Source: Paraburkholderia mimosarum LMG 23256 = NBRC 106338
GTDB taxonomy: Bacteria; Pseudomonadota; Gammaproteobacteria; Burkholderiales; Burkholderiaceae
Assembly: GCF_000739815.1 (NCBI RefSeq)
Contig: NZ_BBJJ01000009.1
Location: 142,212-206,211, forward strand
DNA: 64,000 nucleotides
Direction: 5' to 3'
Below are positions 26,957 to 35,733 of the stretch, piece after piece. The notes beneath the pieces are model-generated. The model was not told the origin of the DNA. It was given only the letters and a program-made list of their open reading frames with translations, and made no database searches. Position numbers and translations under genes: made by a program. Each line of letters begins with the position of its first letter. Positions within the stretch are counted from its first letter, which is position 1.

Positions 26957-26992
26957 TTGGCGCTTCGGCGTCGCTTTCTCCTGTTTCTTCCG

Positions 26993-27025
26993 CCACCCGA
27001 GGCGCGTGCGCTCTCGGGTGGTTTT
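26993..27025 (+). terminator. rho-independent terminator
   Basis: CCACCCGAG / CTCGGGTGG 9-bp stem with an 11-nt loop and a TTTT tail, 36 bp after the CopD-like gene and facing the convergent chromate-transporter gene. Confidence 0.8.
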
Positions 27026-27073
27026 GCGAGCGCGCCTCGATCAGCAAATGAGGTCGTGCTTCATGCCCGCGCA

Positions 27074-28279
27074 TCAAGTCAAAAGCACCCACGCGCCGCA
27101 TGCGAGACCCACCGTCGCATAGACCGCGTAGGCGGGGAGCTTGAGCTTGCCGAAGCACATCGCCGCGAACAGGGCCGTCAGCAGGTACGACGGATGCAGC
27201 GGCACGCGCCGCACGATATGCCATACCGCGATCGCCAGGAACGCGGTCGTGGCCGCGCCCAGCACGCTCATGGCGTGCTCGAAGCGCGGGTTCGCCCTCA
27301 TGCCGTGCACGTGGCGCCGCGCGAGCACGACGAGGCAGCCCGACGGCACGAAAAGCGCGAGCGTGGCGACGAGCGCGCCCGTCCAGCCATCCACGAGATA
27401 GCCGAAGAACGGCACCACGTTCAGGAGCGGCCCCGGCGAAAGCGGGGAGAGCGTGAACGCCAGCGTGAAATCGTCGTTGCTGATGCCCACGGCTGGCGTG
27501 ACGAACAGCGTCTTGAGCACCGGCAGCGCCGAGAAGCCGCCGCCGAACAGGGTCATGCCCGCGCCGGCGAGCCGCGGCCATAACAGCGCCGCGTCGAGCC
27601 GCTGCGGCAGCGGCAGCGCGAACATCGCGATCAGCGCGGCAAGCACAGCGAGCAGCCGCACGTCGCGCCGCGTCACGCGCATGTCGAGCCTCTGCGAAGG
27701 CACGGGGCTTACAAGCCAGCCCACGGCGAATGCGAGAAGGAGAACCACCACGTACGCCGCGCCGCTGGCGGCGAGCGCGAGCGCCACGCAGGCCGCGAGC
27801 GCCACGCCCCATTCGAGCGGGCCGCGCACGAGCGCGCAGGTTTGCCGATACCAGGTCACGGCGATCAGCATCGCGAGCACCACGCTGAAGTGGTCCAGTA
27901 ACGTGCGCGAGGCGGCCCCATGCACGAGCGGCGTGCGGTAGAAAGCGGCGAATACCGTCATCACGGTGAAGAAGGGCAGCACGCTCGCCACGCCGGCGGC
28001 CCACGCGCCCGTGCGGCCGCGCAGCGCGTGTCCCAACTGCACCGCCACATTGCATCCGACCGGCCCCGGCACCATCCATGCGAGCGCGACGAGATCCGAG
28101 AATGCCGTCTGGGTCAGCCGCCGCTCGCGCGCCACGTAGTGCTGCTCCAGCTGCGCCATGAGCGCGAGACCGCCCCACGAGATCGCGGACACGGTCAGCA
28201 CGACGCGAAAGAGCTTCAGCAGGGGTTCATCATCGTCGCGTTTGGGCGTCGCAAGCGCGTCGTCGGTGCGGGGTGACAT
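27074..28279 (-). CDS. chrA: chromate transporter family protein (CHR, two-domain)
   Basis: The 401-residue membrane protein has two homologous CHR domains. The first has ISWGGLALMAQLEQHYV and LVALAWMVPGPVGCNVAVQLG. The second has MTLFGGGFSALPVLKTLFV and LSPLSPGPLLNVVPFFGYL. The FGGG and PGP motifs are the family hallmarks. Members export chromate with sulfate, or have unrelated anion roles in genomes without other chromate genes. No chrB regulator is adjacent. The ATG at 28279 is used; an alternative GTG 16 codons upstream lacks a ribosome-binding site. Confidence 0.88.
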   Translation of the reverse strand: MSPRTDDALATPKRDDDEPLLKLFRVVLTVSAISWGGLALMAQLEQHYVARERRLTQTAFSDLVALAWMVPGPVGCNVAVQLGHALRGRTGAWAAGVASVLPFFTVMTVFAAFYRTPLVHGAASRTLLDHFSVVLAMLIAVTWYRQTCALVRGPLEWGVALAACVALALAASGAAYVVVLLLAFAVGWLVSPVPSQRLDMRVTRRDVRLLAVLAALIAMFALPLPQRLDAALLWPRLAGAGMTLFGGGFSALPVLKTLFVTPAVGISNDDFTLAFTLSPLSPGPLLNVVPFFGYLVDGWTGALVATLALFVPSGCLVVLARRHVHGMRANPRFEHAMSVLGAATTAFLAIAVWHIVRRVPLHPSYLLTALFAAMCFGKLKLPAYAVYATVGLACGAWVLLT

Positions 28280-28350
28280 GGCTGAATCATGCGGCGAAAG
28301 TGCGTGCGGGTCTGTGCGAGAAGGCACGCGCGATGCGCGAGAGGTGCCCG

Positions 28351-30723
28351 TTAGCGCGGTTGCGGCGCGTCGCTCAGTCGCTCGTTGCGGCTATCTTCGT
28401 GTGCCGTCTGCGTACCCGGCGGTGTGGCGCTGCACACGCCGAAGCGCTCGATCAACGCGGCTACCTCTTCGACCGGCACCGGGCGCGAGAACAGGAAGCC
28501 CTGCGCCTCGATCGGTCCGAGCGCGGCGAGCCACGCGATCTGCTCCTCCGTTTCGGTGCCTTCGACGACCACCGTCAGCCCGAGCGAGCGCGCAAGATTC
28601 ACGATCGCCGAGACCATCACGCAAACGCTGCGGTCTCCGGGAATGGCCTGCACGAACGAGCGGTCGACCTTGAGCGTGTCGACGGCGAAGCGGTTCAGGT
28701 AGGACAGCGAAGAATAGCCCGTGCCGAAGTCGTCGAGCGCGACGCGCACGCCAAGACGCTTCAACGCGAAGATCTTCTCGGAGACGAGCTCCGGGTACTC
28801 CATCATCGCGGTTTCGGTGATCTCGAGCTCGAGCCGGTGCGCGGCGATACCGGTCTCTTCGATTGCGCGCGCAACGGTTTCGTAGAGATCGCCGCGCCAG
28901 AACTGCACCGCCGAGATGTTGATCGCGAGCGTGAGCGACTCGTAGCCCTGCTGCTGCCACTGCGCAAGCTGCGCGCATGCGGTGCGGATCACGAAGTCGC
29001 CCACGGGCACGATGAGGCCCGTGGATTCGGCCACCGGAATGAACTCGCCCGCGGGGATGAGCCCGTACTGCGGATGGTTCCAGCGCACGAGCGCCTCGAA
29101 GCCCGTGATGCAGCGCCGCCGCAGATCGATCTTCGGCTGGTACGCGAGAAAGAGCTGGTCCTCGGCGAGTGCGACGCGCAGCTGCTGCTCCCACTTCATC
29201 AGGTGGTCGGCGCGGTGGGCGAGCTGCGGCGAGTAGAAGCGAAAGCAGTTGCGGCCGGCCTCCTTCGCGGCGTACATCGCGAGGTCGGCCTTCTTGAGCA
29301 GATCGATCTCGCTCTCGTGCGCGACCGCGAAGAGCGCGATGCCCGTGCTCGCATGCAGGACGAAGGCGCTGCCGCGCACGTCGAACGGATGGGTGAACGC
29401 GGCGTTGGTGGCCTCGGCGAGCGCGATGGCGCGCTTTTCGATGTCGTCGCCCTTCACGATCACGACGAACTCGTCGCCGCCGATGCGCGCGAGCGTGCCC
29501 GCGCCGCCCACGGCGTCGGCGAGGCGCGCGGCGCTCATCTGCAGCACGATGTCGCCGGCGTTGTGGCCGAGCGTGTCGTTGACGGTCTTGAAGTTGTCGA
29601 GGTCGATGAAGAGGATGGCGAGCCGCCCGAGGTTGCCCGGCTGCGAGACTTCGTGGCGCAGGCGCTGCAGCGTGGCGTAGCGATTGGGCAGGCCCGTGAG
29701 CAGGTCGTACTGCACGAGCTGCGACATTTCGCGCTCGCGCCCGAGCAGCTTGCCGATCAGCCCCGTTGCCACGGCGAAGAACGACAGCATGGCGAGCGAG
29801 ATGAACGTCGCCATCATCAGGTAGACGTCGCGCGTGTGGTTGTAGTCGGCGAACTCTTCGGCCTGCGAAAGACCGACCAGCACGGCGAGCGGATAGCCGT
29901 CGATGTGGCGGTACGAGACGATGCGCGCGACGTGGTCGATCGGGTCGACGTAGGTGCCCGAGGCGTGCTCGGAGATCGGATAAACGCCGCTCGCCGAGAA
30001 GGCGCCGTTCGCGCGTTCGGCGCTGCCCGTGCGGCGCGCGAGCACGGCGCCGCTGTCCGAGATCACGGCGATCACGCCGTCACGGCCGATCGCCGCATTG
30101 TTGTAGAAGTCGCTCGTGAAGTAGCTCGGGTCTTCCGAAACCACCACCACACCCGCGAACGAGCCGTCGGGGTGGTTGAGGCGGCGCGTCATCTGCAAGG
30201 TCCAGTGGCCGGACACGCGGCCGAGCACCGGCTTGCTGATGAAGAGCTGGTCGTCGTTCTCGTGCTCGTGCACCTTGAAGTGCTCGCGGTCCGAGAGGTC
30301 GATGGGTTTGGGGTTCGGCTCGGCCGTGTTGGCGACGAGCTTGCCGTGCTCGTCGATGATCGACACCTGCACGAGCGAGTCGCTCTGCACGACGCCCTTC
30401 TCGACCGTGCTCGCGAGATTGAAGCGCTCAGGCGACTTCTCGAACTCGTACTTCACGAAGCGCGTGATCTGGTCGACCTGGTGGATCGCCTTGACCGTGT
30501 GCTGTTCGAGCGCCGCCGAGAGGATGGCCGCGGAAGCCGTGGCCTCGCGCATCGTCGCTTCCTTCTCGACGGACAAGCGCGTGAAGATCACTGCCCACAG
30601 CAGAACGAGCACCAGCACACCGAGCAGGGGGATGGCGAGCAGCGCGCGCGGGCGCGTGTAGGCCGGCCTGGGAGTGCCGCGCAGGCTCGCATCTCGCGAG
30701 AACGGACCCCGGCGGGTGCTCAT
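28351..30723 (-). CDS. membrane-bound GGDEF-EAL protein with periplasmic Cache-like sensor (cyclic-di-GMP turnover)
   Basis: The 790-residue protein has TM1 (about 25-48), a periplasmic Cache-like sensor (about 49-310, with VQVSIIDEHGKLVANTAEP and GRDGVIAVISDSG), TM2 (about 315-335), a GGDEF domain (YDLLTGLPNR, then RIGGDEF) and an EAL domain (GFEALVRW, EITETAMMEYP, DDFGTGYSSLSYL). Both catalytic signatures are intact, so it could make and degrade c-di-GMP. The inhibitory RxxD site is absent just before GGDEF. Its activity probably depends on the ligand sensed in the periplasm. It is monocistronic, with its own 344-bp upstream spacer. Confidence 0.94.
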   Translation of the reverse strand: MSTRRGPFSRDASLRGTPRPAYTRPRALLAIPLLGVLVLVLLWAVIFTRLSVEKEATMREATASAAILSAALEQHTVKAIHQVDQITRFVKYEFEKSPERFNLASTVEKGVVQSDSLVQVSIIDEHGKLVANTAEPNPKPIDLSDREHFKVHEHENDDQLFISKPVLGRVSGHWTLQMTRRLNHPDGSFAGVVVVSEDPSYFTSDFYNNAAIGRDGVIAVISDSGAVLARRTGSAERANGAFSASGVYPISEHASGTYVDPIDHVARIVSYRHIDGYPLAVLVGLSQAEEFADYNHTRDVYLMMATFISLAMLSFFAVATGLIGKLLGREREMSQLVQYDLLTGLPNRYATLQRLRHEVSQPGNLGRLAILFIDLDNFKTVNDTLGHNAGDIVLQMSAARLADAVGGAGTLARIGGDEFVVIVKGDDIEKRAIALAEATNAAFTHPFDVRGSAFVLHASTGIALFAVAHESEIDLLKKADLAMYAAKEAGRNCFRFYSPQLAHRADHLMKWEQQLRVALAEDQLFLAYQPKIDLRRRCITGFEALVRWNHPQYGLIPAGEFIPVAESTGLIVPVGDFVIRTACAQLAQWQQQGYESLTLAINISAVQFWRGDLYETVARAIEETGIAAHRLELEITETAMMEYPELVSEKIFALKRLGVRVALDDFGTGYSSLSYLNRFAVDTLKVDRSFVQAIPGDRSVCVMVSAIVNLARSLGLTVVVEGTETEEQIAWLAALGPIEAQGFLFSRPVPVEEVAALIERFGVCSATPPGTQTAHEDSRNERLSDAPQPR

Positions 30724-31067
30724 TGCAGCCGCCGTAGGCGCGTGGGCTCACCCCGCGGATGCGGCGTGCAGAACGGCGGCGATGCGCTCGGAGGAGTCGG
30801 CGGCATGAACAAAAGATGGTTGGGGAATACGCGAATTGCGCACGAACTATGAACGCCGGACGCGGCGTGCATCCGATGTTTCGATATTACTGGTTGGGGA
30901 ATGATTAAGGAAGCTGCGCTCCCCCGGGTATACGCGAGGGACGGCTCAACGGGCCTGCAATGCCCATGTGCGGTGCATAGATGCCATGCGGCGCATGATG
31001 GCCGATGCCGCGTGCATGCAGATGACGCAAGGCACGTGTGGCGCCTCGCTGACACGGGGTCCGGCGT
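30724..31067. other. spacer with a repeated GGTTGGGGAAT element
   Basis: This region contains the promoter of the GGDEF-EAL gene. GGTTGGGGAAT occurs at 30818-30828 and again at 30892-30902 in the same orientation, 74 bp apart. GCGGCGTGCA also recurs at about 30760 and 30862. No open frame looks coding. Confidence 0.55.
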
Positions 31068-31946
31068 TCAGCCGAGGCGGCAGGTCCCGTCGACGACGGT
31101 CACCGCATGGCCGCCCACCCAGATCTTGCCGGCCGCGTCGTCGTAGGCGACGTGCACACGCCCGTCGCGCCCGAGCGCCGTGCCCTGGCGTACGGTGTAG
31201 CGTGTGCCGGGGCGCCGGTTCTGCTGTTCGAGCAGCATGGCGATGGCGGCGTTCGCGCTGCCGGTCACCGGGTCTTCGCCCTTGCCGAGGCCCGTCATCA
31301 GGCAGCGCACTTCGAAGGTGGCGGGGCCGTCGGCCTCGTGCGGACCGTAGGCGGCCAAACCGTGCGCGCCCACGCTCGCGGCAACCGCTTCGATCCGCTC
31401 GTAGTCGACCTCGAGTGCGAGCACCGCTTGCGCCGAAGCGAGCCGCACGACGAGCCACGGCGCGCCGTTGTCGACGCCGCAGGGCGTTGCCGTGAAGTCG
31501 ATCGCGTCCGAGCGCAACGCGTCGCGCAATGCATCGCGCTGTGCGTCGGCGAGCGGCGTCACGCGCGCTGGCGGCGCGGCGAACGCCCATGCGCCGTGCT
31601 CGCCCGCGGCCAGGTCGATGAGGCCCGCGCCGCATTCCTGCACGAGGCGCCCGGGTGTCTTCGGCGTGCGGCCGCTTTCGAGGAACGCGTGCGCCGTGCC
31701 GAGCGTCGGGTGGCCCGCGAAGGGCAGTTCGCCCTTGGTCGTGAAGATGCGCACGCGGTAGTCGGCGCGGGCGTCGGTCGGCGCGAGCAGGAAGCTGGTT
31801 TCCGAGAGATTGGTCCAGCGCGCGATGGCCTGCATGTCGTCGCTGCTCAAGTCATCGGCGTCGAATACCACGGCGAGCGGGTTGCCCGTGAAGGGACGCG
31901 ACGCAAAGACGTCGACCTGTTTGAAGCGGACGCGGTGCTGGGTCAT
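31068..31946 (-). CDS. PhzF family isomerase/epimerase-like protein
   Basis: The 292-residue protein starts at the ATG at 31946 (MTQHRVRFKQVDVFASRPFT) and has the two-lobed DapF-like fold of PhzF. Key segments are GNPLAVVFDADDLS, NLSETSF with the catalytic Glu, GELPFAGHPTLGTAHAFL and GEDPVTGSANAAIA. PhzF of phenazine synthesis isomerises a dihydroanthranilate, but most PhzF homologs act on unknown substrates. No phz genes are present. It is the last gene of the VOC-EamA-aminotransferase-RidA run on the minus strand, which suggests a role in that pathway. Confidence 0.9.
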   Translation of the reverse strand: MTQHRVRFKQVDVFASRPFTGNPLAVVFDADDLSSDDMQAIARWTNLSETSFLLAPTDARADYRVRIFTTKGELPFAGHPTLGTAHAFLESGRTPKTPGRLVQECGAGLIDLAAGEHGAWAFAAPPARVTPLADAQRDALRDALRSDAIDFTATPCGVDNGAPWLVVRLASAQAVLALEVDYERIEAVAASVGAHGLAAYGPHEADGPATFEVRCLMTGLGKGEDPVTGSANAAIAMLLEQQNRRPGTRYTVRQGTALGRDGRVHVAYDDAAGKIWVGGHAVTVVDGTCRLG

Positions 31947-32081
31947 GGCGGAACGATCGCAGGAGGGGAAGGAGAGCGGCAGAGGATGCGCCAGGTTGCG
32001 CGAACGCACAACGGAAAAACTGCGAGATAGTTCGCGGACCTTGATGCAGGTCCGCGAACCGTGTCAAAAGCCGCTAGTCGC

Positions 32082-32546
32082 TTACTCGACTTCGGCGATC
32101 AGCTCGATCTCGACACACGCGCCGAGCGGAATCTGCGCGACGCCGAAGGCCGAGCGCGCGTGCTTGCCCTTCTCGCCGAACACGTCGGCGATCAGCTCGG
32201 ACGCGCCGTTCGTGACGATGTGCTGCTCGGTGAACGTGAGCGTCGAGTTCACGAGGCTCATCAGCTTCACCACGCGCTTGACCTTGTTGAGGTCGCCCGT
32301 ATGGGCGTGCAGCGTGGCGAGCAGGTCGATCGCGATCGAGCGCGCGGCGGCCTTGCCTTCCTCGGTCGTGAGCGTGTCGCCGAGCTTGCCGGCCCACACC
32401 TTGCCGTCCTTCTTGGCGATGTGACCGGACAGGTACACCGTGTTGCCGCTTTGCGCGCTCATCACGTAGGCGGCGGCGGGCGCGCCTGCCTGGGGCAGTG
32501 CGATGCCGAGCTGTTCGAGACGGTCGTAGACGTTGATGTCAGCCAT
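32082..32546 (-). CDS. RidA (YjgF/YER057c/UK114) family protein
   Basis: RidA proteins hydrolyse reactive enamine/imine intermediates released by PLP enzymes. The 154-residue product has the family elements GNTVYLSGHIAKKDG, VVKLMSLVNSTLTFTEQHIV and ARSAFGVAQIPLGACVEIEL with the substrate-binding Arg (ARSA). It is longer than E. coli RidA and is closer to subfamilies with a GxxP-type N-terminus. It lies 50 bp downstream of the PLP aminotransferase, which fits removal of an intermediate from that enzyme. Confidence 0.93.
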   Translation of the reverse strand: MADINVYDRLEQLGIALPQAGAPAAAYVMSAQSGNTVYLSGHIAKKDGKVWAGKLGDTLTTEEGKAAARSIAIDLLATLHAHTGDLNKVKRVVKLMSLVNSTLTFTEQHIVTNGASELIADVFGEKGKHARSAFGVAQIPLGACVEIELIAEVE

Positions 32547-32596
32547 GATCAGGATTCCTCGTTCGGGTGTTGAATCGAAACTAGCGTGTCATTGTG

Positions 32597-33796
32597 TCAG
32601 GCGTGCGCGCGGATCAGGGCCGCGAGCCTGGCGACGCCTTCTTCGATCTTCGCGGGCGGCACCGTGACGAACGACAGGCGCAGCTTGTTGTGTTGCGGCT
32701 CGCTCGCGAAAAACGGCGCGCCGGGCACGAAGGCCACGTTCTGCGCCACGGCTTCGGCCAGCAGCTTCATGCTGTCGATGTGCGCGGGCAGCGTCACCCA
32801 GATGAACATGCCGCCTTCGGGGCGGTTCCAGCTCACGCCTTCGGGCATGTTGCGCTGGAGCGAGTCGAGCATCGCCTCGCACTGGTCGCGATAGAGCGAG
32901 CGCACCTTCGGGATGTGCGTGTCGAGGAAGCCGTCCTTCACCACCTCGTAGACGATGCGCTGCGTGAAGCTGGGCGTGTGCAGGTCGGTGGCCTGCTTGG
33001 CCTGCACGAGCTTGAAGTGGAGGTCTTCGGGAGCAATGATGTAGCCCACGCGCAGGCCGGGCGCCAGGACCTTCGAGAACGAGCCCAGAAGCACGACATG
33101 CTCGGGCGCGAGCGAGTGCACCGTCGGCAGCGGGTCGCCCGCGTAAAGGAGCGCGCCGTACGGATCGTCTTCGACCACGGGGAACGGCGAGTGCTTCGCG
33201 AATGCCGCGAGCGCCTGGCGGCGGTCGAGCGGCAGGCGGCGGCCCGTTGGGTTCTGGAAGTTCGGGATCGCATAGAGCAGGCGCGCGCCGGCCGTGAGTT
33301 CGGGCGTGAGGCCTTCGGGCACGAGTCCCTTCTCGTCGGTCGGAACCTGCACGTACTTCGGCTCGTAGAGCGAGAACGACTGCAGCGCGCCGAGGTAGGT
33401 GGGCGTTTCCACCAGCACCGGGCTATCGGGCGAGACGAGCACCTTGCCGATCAGGTCGAGCGCCTGCTGCGAGCCCGTGGTGATGAGCACCTGCGAGGGG
33501 CGCACTTGCACGCCGCCCACCGAGTGACGCGCGGCCACCCACTCACGCAGCGGCATGTAGCCTTCGGTCGCGCTGTACTGCAAGGCGCCCGAGGGATCGT
33601 CGCGCAGGATGCGGTCGGCGGCGGCGCGCATTTCCTCGGCCGGAAAGGTGGCCGGCGCGGGCAGGCCGCCCGCGAACGAAATGACTTCCGGGCGTTCGGT
33701 GACCTTCAGGATTTCGCGAATCGCCGAGCTGGTCAGCTTGATTGCGCGCTCGGACAGTTGCCACGCGGGCGCGGCCTTGAGATCGCTCTGGTCCAT
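32597..33796 (-). CDS. PLP-dependent aminotransferase, class I/II (2-aminoadipate-like)
   Basis: The 399-residue enzyme starts MDQSDLKAAPAWQLSERAIK after an AAGGAGA site. The fold-type I core is complete: FAGGLPAPATFP, LITTGSQQALDL, IPNFQNPTGRRLP, VVEDDPYGALLY and the PLP lysine in LGSFSKVLAPGLRVGYI. Sequence style matches LysN/2-aminoadipate and valine-pyruvate aminotransferase-like enzymes related to MocR C-domains. RidA follows immediately. An in-frame start 25 codons upstream lacks a ribosome-binding site. Amino-donor specificity cannot be read from sequence. Confidence 0.92.
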   Translation of the reverse strand: MDQSDLKAAPAWQLSERAIKLTSSAIREILKVTERPEVISFAGGLPAPATFPAEEMRAAADRILRDDPSGALQYSATEGYMPLREWVAARHSVGGVQVRPSQVLITTGSQQALDLIGKVLVSPDSPVLVETPTYLGALQSFSLYEPKYVQVPTDEKGLVPEGLTPELTAGARLLYAIPNFQNPTGRRLPLDRRQALAAFAKHSPFPVVEDDPYGALLYAGDPLPTVHSLAPEHVVLLGSFSKVLAPGLRVGYIIAPEDLHFKLVQAKQATDLHTPSFTQRIVYEVVKDGFLDTHIPKVRSLYRDQCEAMLDSLQRNMPEGVSWNRPEGGMFIWVTLPAHIDSMKLLAEAVAQNVAFVPGAPFFASEPQHNKLRLSFVTVPPAKIEEGVARLAALIRAHA

Positions 33797-33922
33797 GGGG
33801 TCTCCTTGTTGGGGTAGGCGAGTTGCTGCACGTTCAGATGCAGTTTCAGGGGCGGCATGGGGCGCGATCACGCGACGCCGCCGGCGGCCGCCGAAAACTT
33901 TCGATTATGACGCGAAACCTGC

Positions 33923-34837
33923 TCATGCGCGCGCCGGCGCTGGGGCGGTGCGGATCGCCGCGCGGCGTCCCAACACCACCGTGGCGATCACGGCCGCCGC
34001 GTAGAGCCATGCCGAGGGCGAGACCTGCTCGCCGAACAGCAGCGCCGAGAACGCCATCGTGAAGAAAATCTGCAGCAGCTGGACCTGGCCCACGCGCGCC
34101 GTGCCGCCCATGGCGAGCCCCGCGTACCAGGCGAAGAAGCCGATGAACTGCGAGAACAGCGTGACGTAGCCGAAGGCGAGCCAGGTTTTGAGCGCGACGG
34201 GTTCGGGATGGGCGACGTGGTGCGCCCAGGCGAGCCAGCCCACGGGTAGCGCGAGGAACGGCGCGCAAAGCACGAGCGCCCAGCAGATCACCTGCCAGCC
34301 GCCGAGCACTCGCGCGAGGCGCGCGCCTTCGGCATAGCCGAGTGCGCCGATGCCCACGGCGATGAGCATCCACGCGTCGCCCGCGTGCAGCGCGCCGCCG
34401 CCCGCCTGGAGCGCGAACGCGACCACGAGCGCGCTGCCCAGAAGCGCGCTGATCCAGAACGCCCTGGAGGGCCGCTCATGCGAGAGCCACGCGGCGTAGA
34501 TCGCCACGGCGAGCGGTTGCAGCCCGTTGACGATGGCGCCGTGCGAGGCGGGCACGGTCTTCATCGCGAAGGCGGAAAACACCGGAAACGCGACGATCAC
34601 GCCGAGCGACACCACGGCGAGGCTCTTGACCTGCGGCCAGGTGGGGCGCTTCTCGCGCCGGATGGCAAGCAGCAGCGCGGCCGGCACGGCGGCGGCGAGC
34701 GCGCGGCCGAGGCCATTGAGCAGCGGGTGGAATTCGGCGACGACGATGCGCGTCATCGGCAGCGTCAGACTGAAGATCATGACGCCGACGAGGCCGAGCA
34801 GCATGCCTTGGGTTTCGCGTGCCTTCATACGTTCCAT
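33923..34837 (-). CDS. EamA/DMT superfamily transporter
   Basis: The 304-residue protein has ten predicted membrane helices in two EamA repeats. Examples are MLLGLVGVMIFSLTLPMTRI in the first and LAFGYVTLFSQFIGFFAWYAG with GQVQLLQIFFTMAFSALLFGE in the second. Members export amino acids or related metabolites (RhaT/YdcZ-like). It starts 19 bp after the VOC gene and precedes the aminotransferase gene by 126 bp on the same strand. MERMK at 34837 is chosen, but MK at 34828 is equally possible because neither has a strong ribosome-binding site. Confidence 0.88.
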   Translation of the reverse strand: MERMKARETQGMLLGLVGVMIFSLTLPMTRIVVAEFHPLLNGLGRALAAAVPAALLLAIRREKRPTWPQVKSLAVVSLGVIVAFPVFSAFAMKTVPASHGAIVNGLQPLAVAIYAAWLSHERPSRAFWISALLGSALVVAFALQAGGGALHAGDAWMLIAVGIGALGYAEGARLARVLGGWQVICWALVLCAPFLALPVGWLAWAHHVAHPEPVALKTWLAFGYVTLFSQFIGFFAWYAGLAMGGTARVGQVQLLQIFFTMAFSALLFGEQVSPSAWLYAAAVIATVVLGRRAAIRTAPAPARA

Positions 34838-34856
34838 TGCGGTTGCGCCCGACGGA

Positions 34857-35546
34857 TCAGCGTGCCGGCGCACCGAGCGTGCGCGGGCCGGACGGGGTTT
34901 CGAACTGCGCGACGAGCGCGGGCGAGAGGGCTTCTTCCACGGCGATCAGGTGCGCCGCGCCGAGCCACTCGAGCTGCTCGCGCACCGCCTGCGCCTGCGG
35001 ATGAAAGCCGGTGAGGGAGGTCAGCGCGATGCCGCTGTCGGGCAGCACTTGCGACGGGTGGCGCGCCGTGTCCCACTGGATGAGCGAGGGGAGGACGCCG
35101 TCGCCCGCGCCTTGCCACGCCGGAAACGCGCCGTCTTCGGGCACGGTGAGCTGCCACGAGAAGTCGCCGCGCGTCATCGGCACGAGAGCGGCAATGCGCT
35201 GCGGGTACTGCTCGCGCCAGCGCGCGAGGCTTTTGGGCGGATCGACGCGCACGACCCAGTGCGACAGGTACGGGCCCTGTTCGAGGCGCGCCTGCACGGC
35301 GGGATCGTCCAGCGCGAAAAGGCGCGCGCGGGCGTTGGCGCCGCTCTTGGCCGCGGGGTCGACGGCGATGACTTCCAGATACGCGCCGCCCCACAGCCCG
35401 AGCAACCGGTTGTGCGTGCGCATGAGCGGGTGCGCGCCGCCGCCCGAAGGCGCGACGCCCAGCGCGTCGCTCACGTACTGCACGCCTGCTTCCAGCGTGC
35501 GGGCGGCAACGACGAGGTGGTCGAGGCGAAGCGGCGTGGCGTTCAT
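34857..35546 (-). CDS. VOC/glyoxalase-like domain protein
   Basis: The 229-residue protein begins MNATPLRLDHLVVAARTLEA, a typical glyoxalase-like (Glyoxalase_3) opening with the metal-type His in LDHLVV. It then has LWGGAYLEVIAVDP and YLSHWVVRVDPP; the C-terminal part is less conserved. No catalytic assignment is possible. It is the first gene of the minus-strand run and is divergent from the MocR regulator, so it is probably a direct target of that regulator. Confidence 0.85.
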   Translation of the reverse strand: MNATPLRLDHLVVAARTLEAGVQYVSDALGVAPSGGGAHPLMRTHNRLLGLWGGAYLEVIAVDPAAKSGANARARLFALDDPAVQARLEQGPYLSHWVVRVDPPKSLARWREQYPQRIAALVPMTRGDFSWQLTVPEDGAFPAWQGAGDGVLPSLIQWDTARHPSQVLPDSGIALTSLTGFHPQAQAVREQLEWLGAAHLIAVEEALSPALVAQFETPSGPRTLGAPAR

Positions 35547-35633
35547 GGGGGGCGATCGGAACCGGAAGTTTCGAGGGGCCGGAAGGAAGCGGGTGGTGCG
35601 CCTGAACAGTGCGGGACGCCGCCACCGAATCCT

Positions 35634-35690
35634 TACCGGTACGGATGCAATCAAATGTACCGGTATGGCTGCAGACAGTAACGGTACAAT
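35634..35690. promoter_or_regulatory. direct-repeat operator region between the VOC gene and the MocR gene
   Basis: TACCGGTACGGATGC (35634-35648) and TACCGGTATGGCTGC (35658-35672) are direct repeats 24 bp apart. A third degenerate copy TAACGGTACAATCGG starts at 35679 and overlaps a TACAAT -10 (35685-35690) reading toward the MocR gene. MocR-type regulators typically bind direct repeats with this spacing near their own promoter. Confidence 0.65.
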
Positions 35691-35733
35691 CGGCCCGATA
35701 GTGCTCTGTACAGTTGCAGCCCCGGGAGAAGTC

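Noticed and set aside
31068..31946. PhzF as evidence for phenazine synthesis
   Set aside because: No other phz gene is present, and PhzF-fold proteins are widespread with other or unknown roles.
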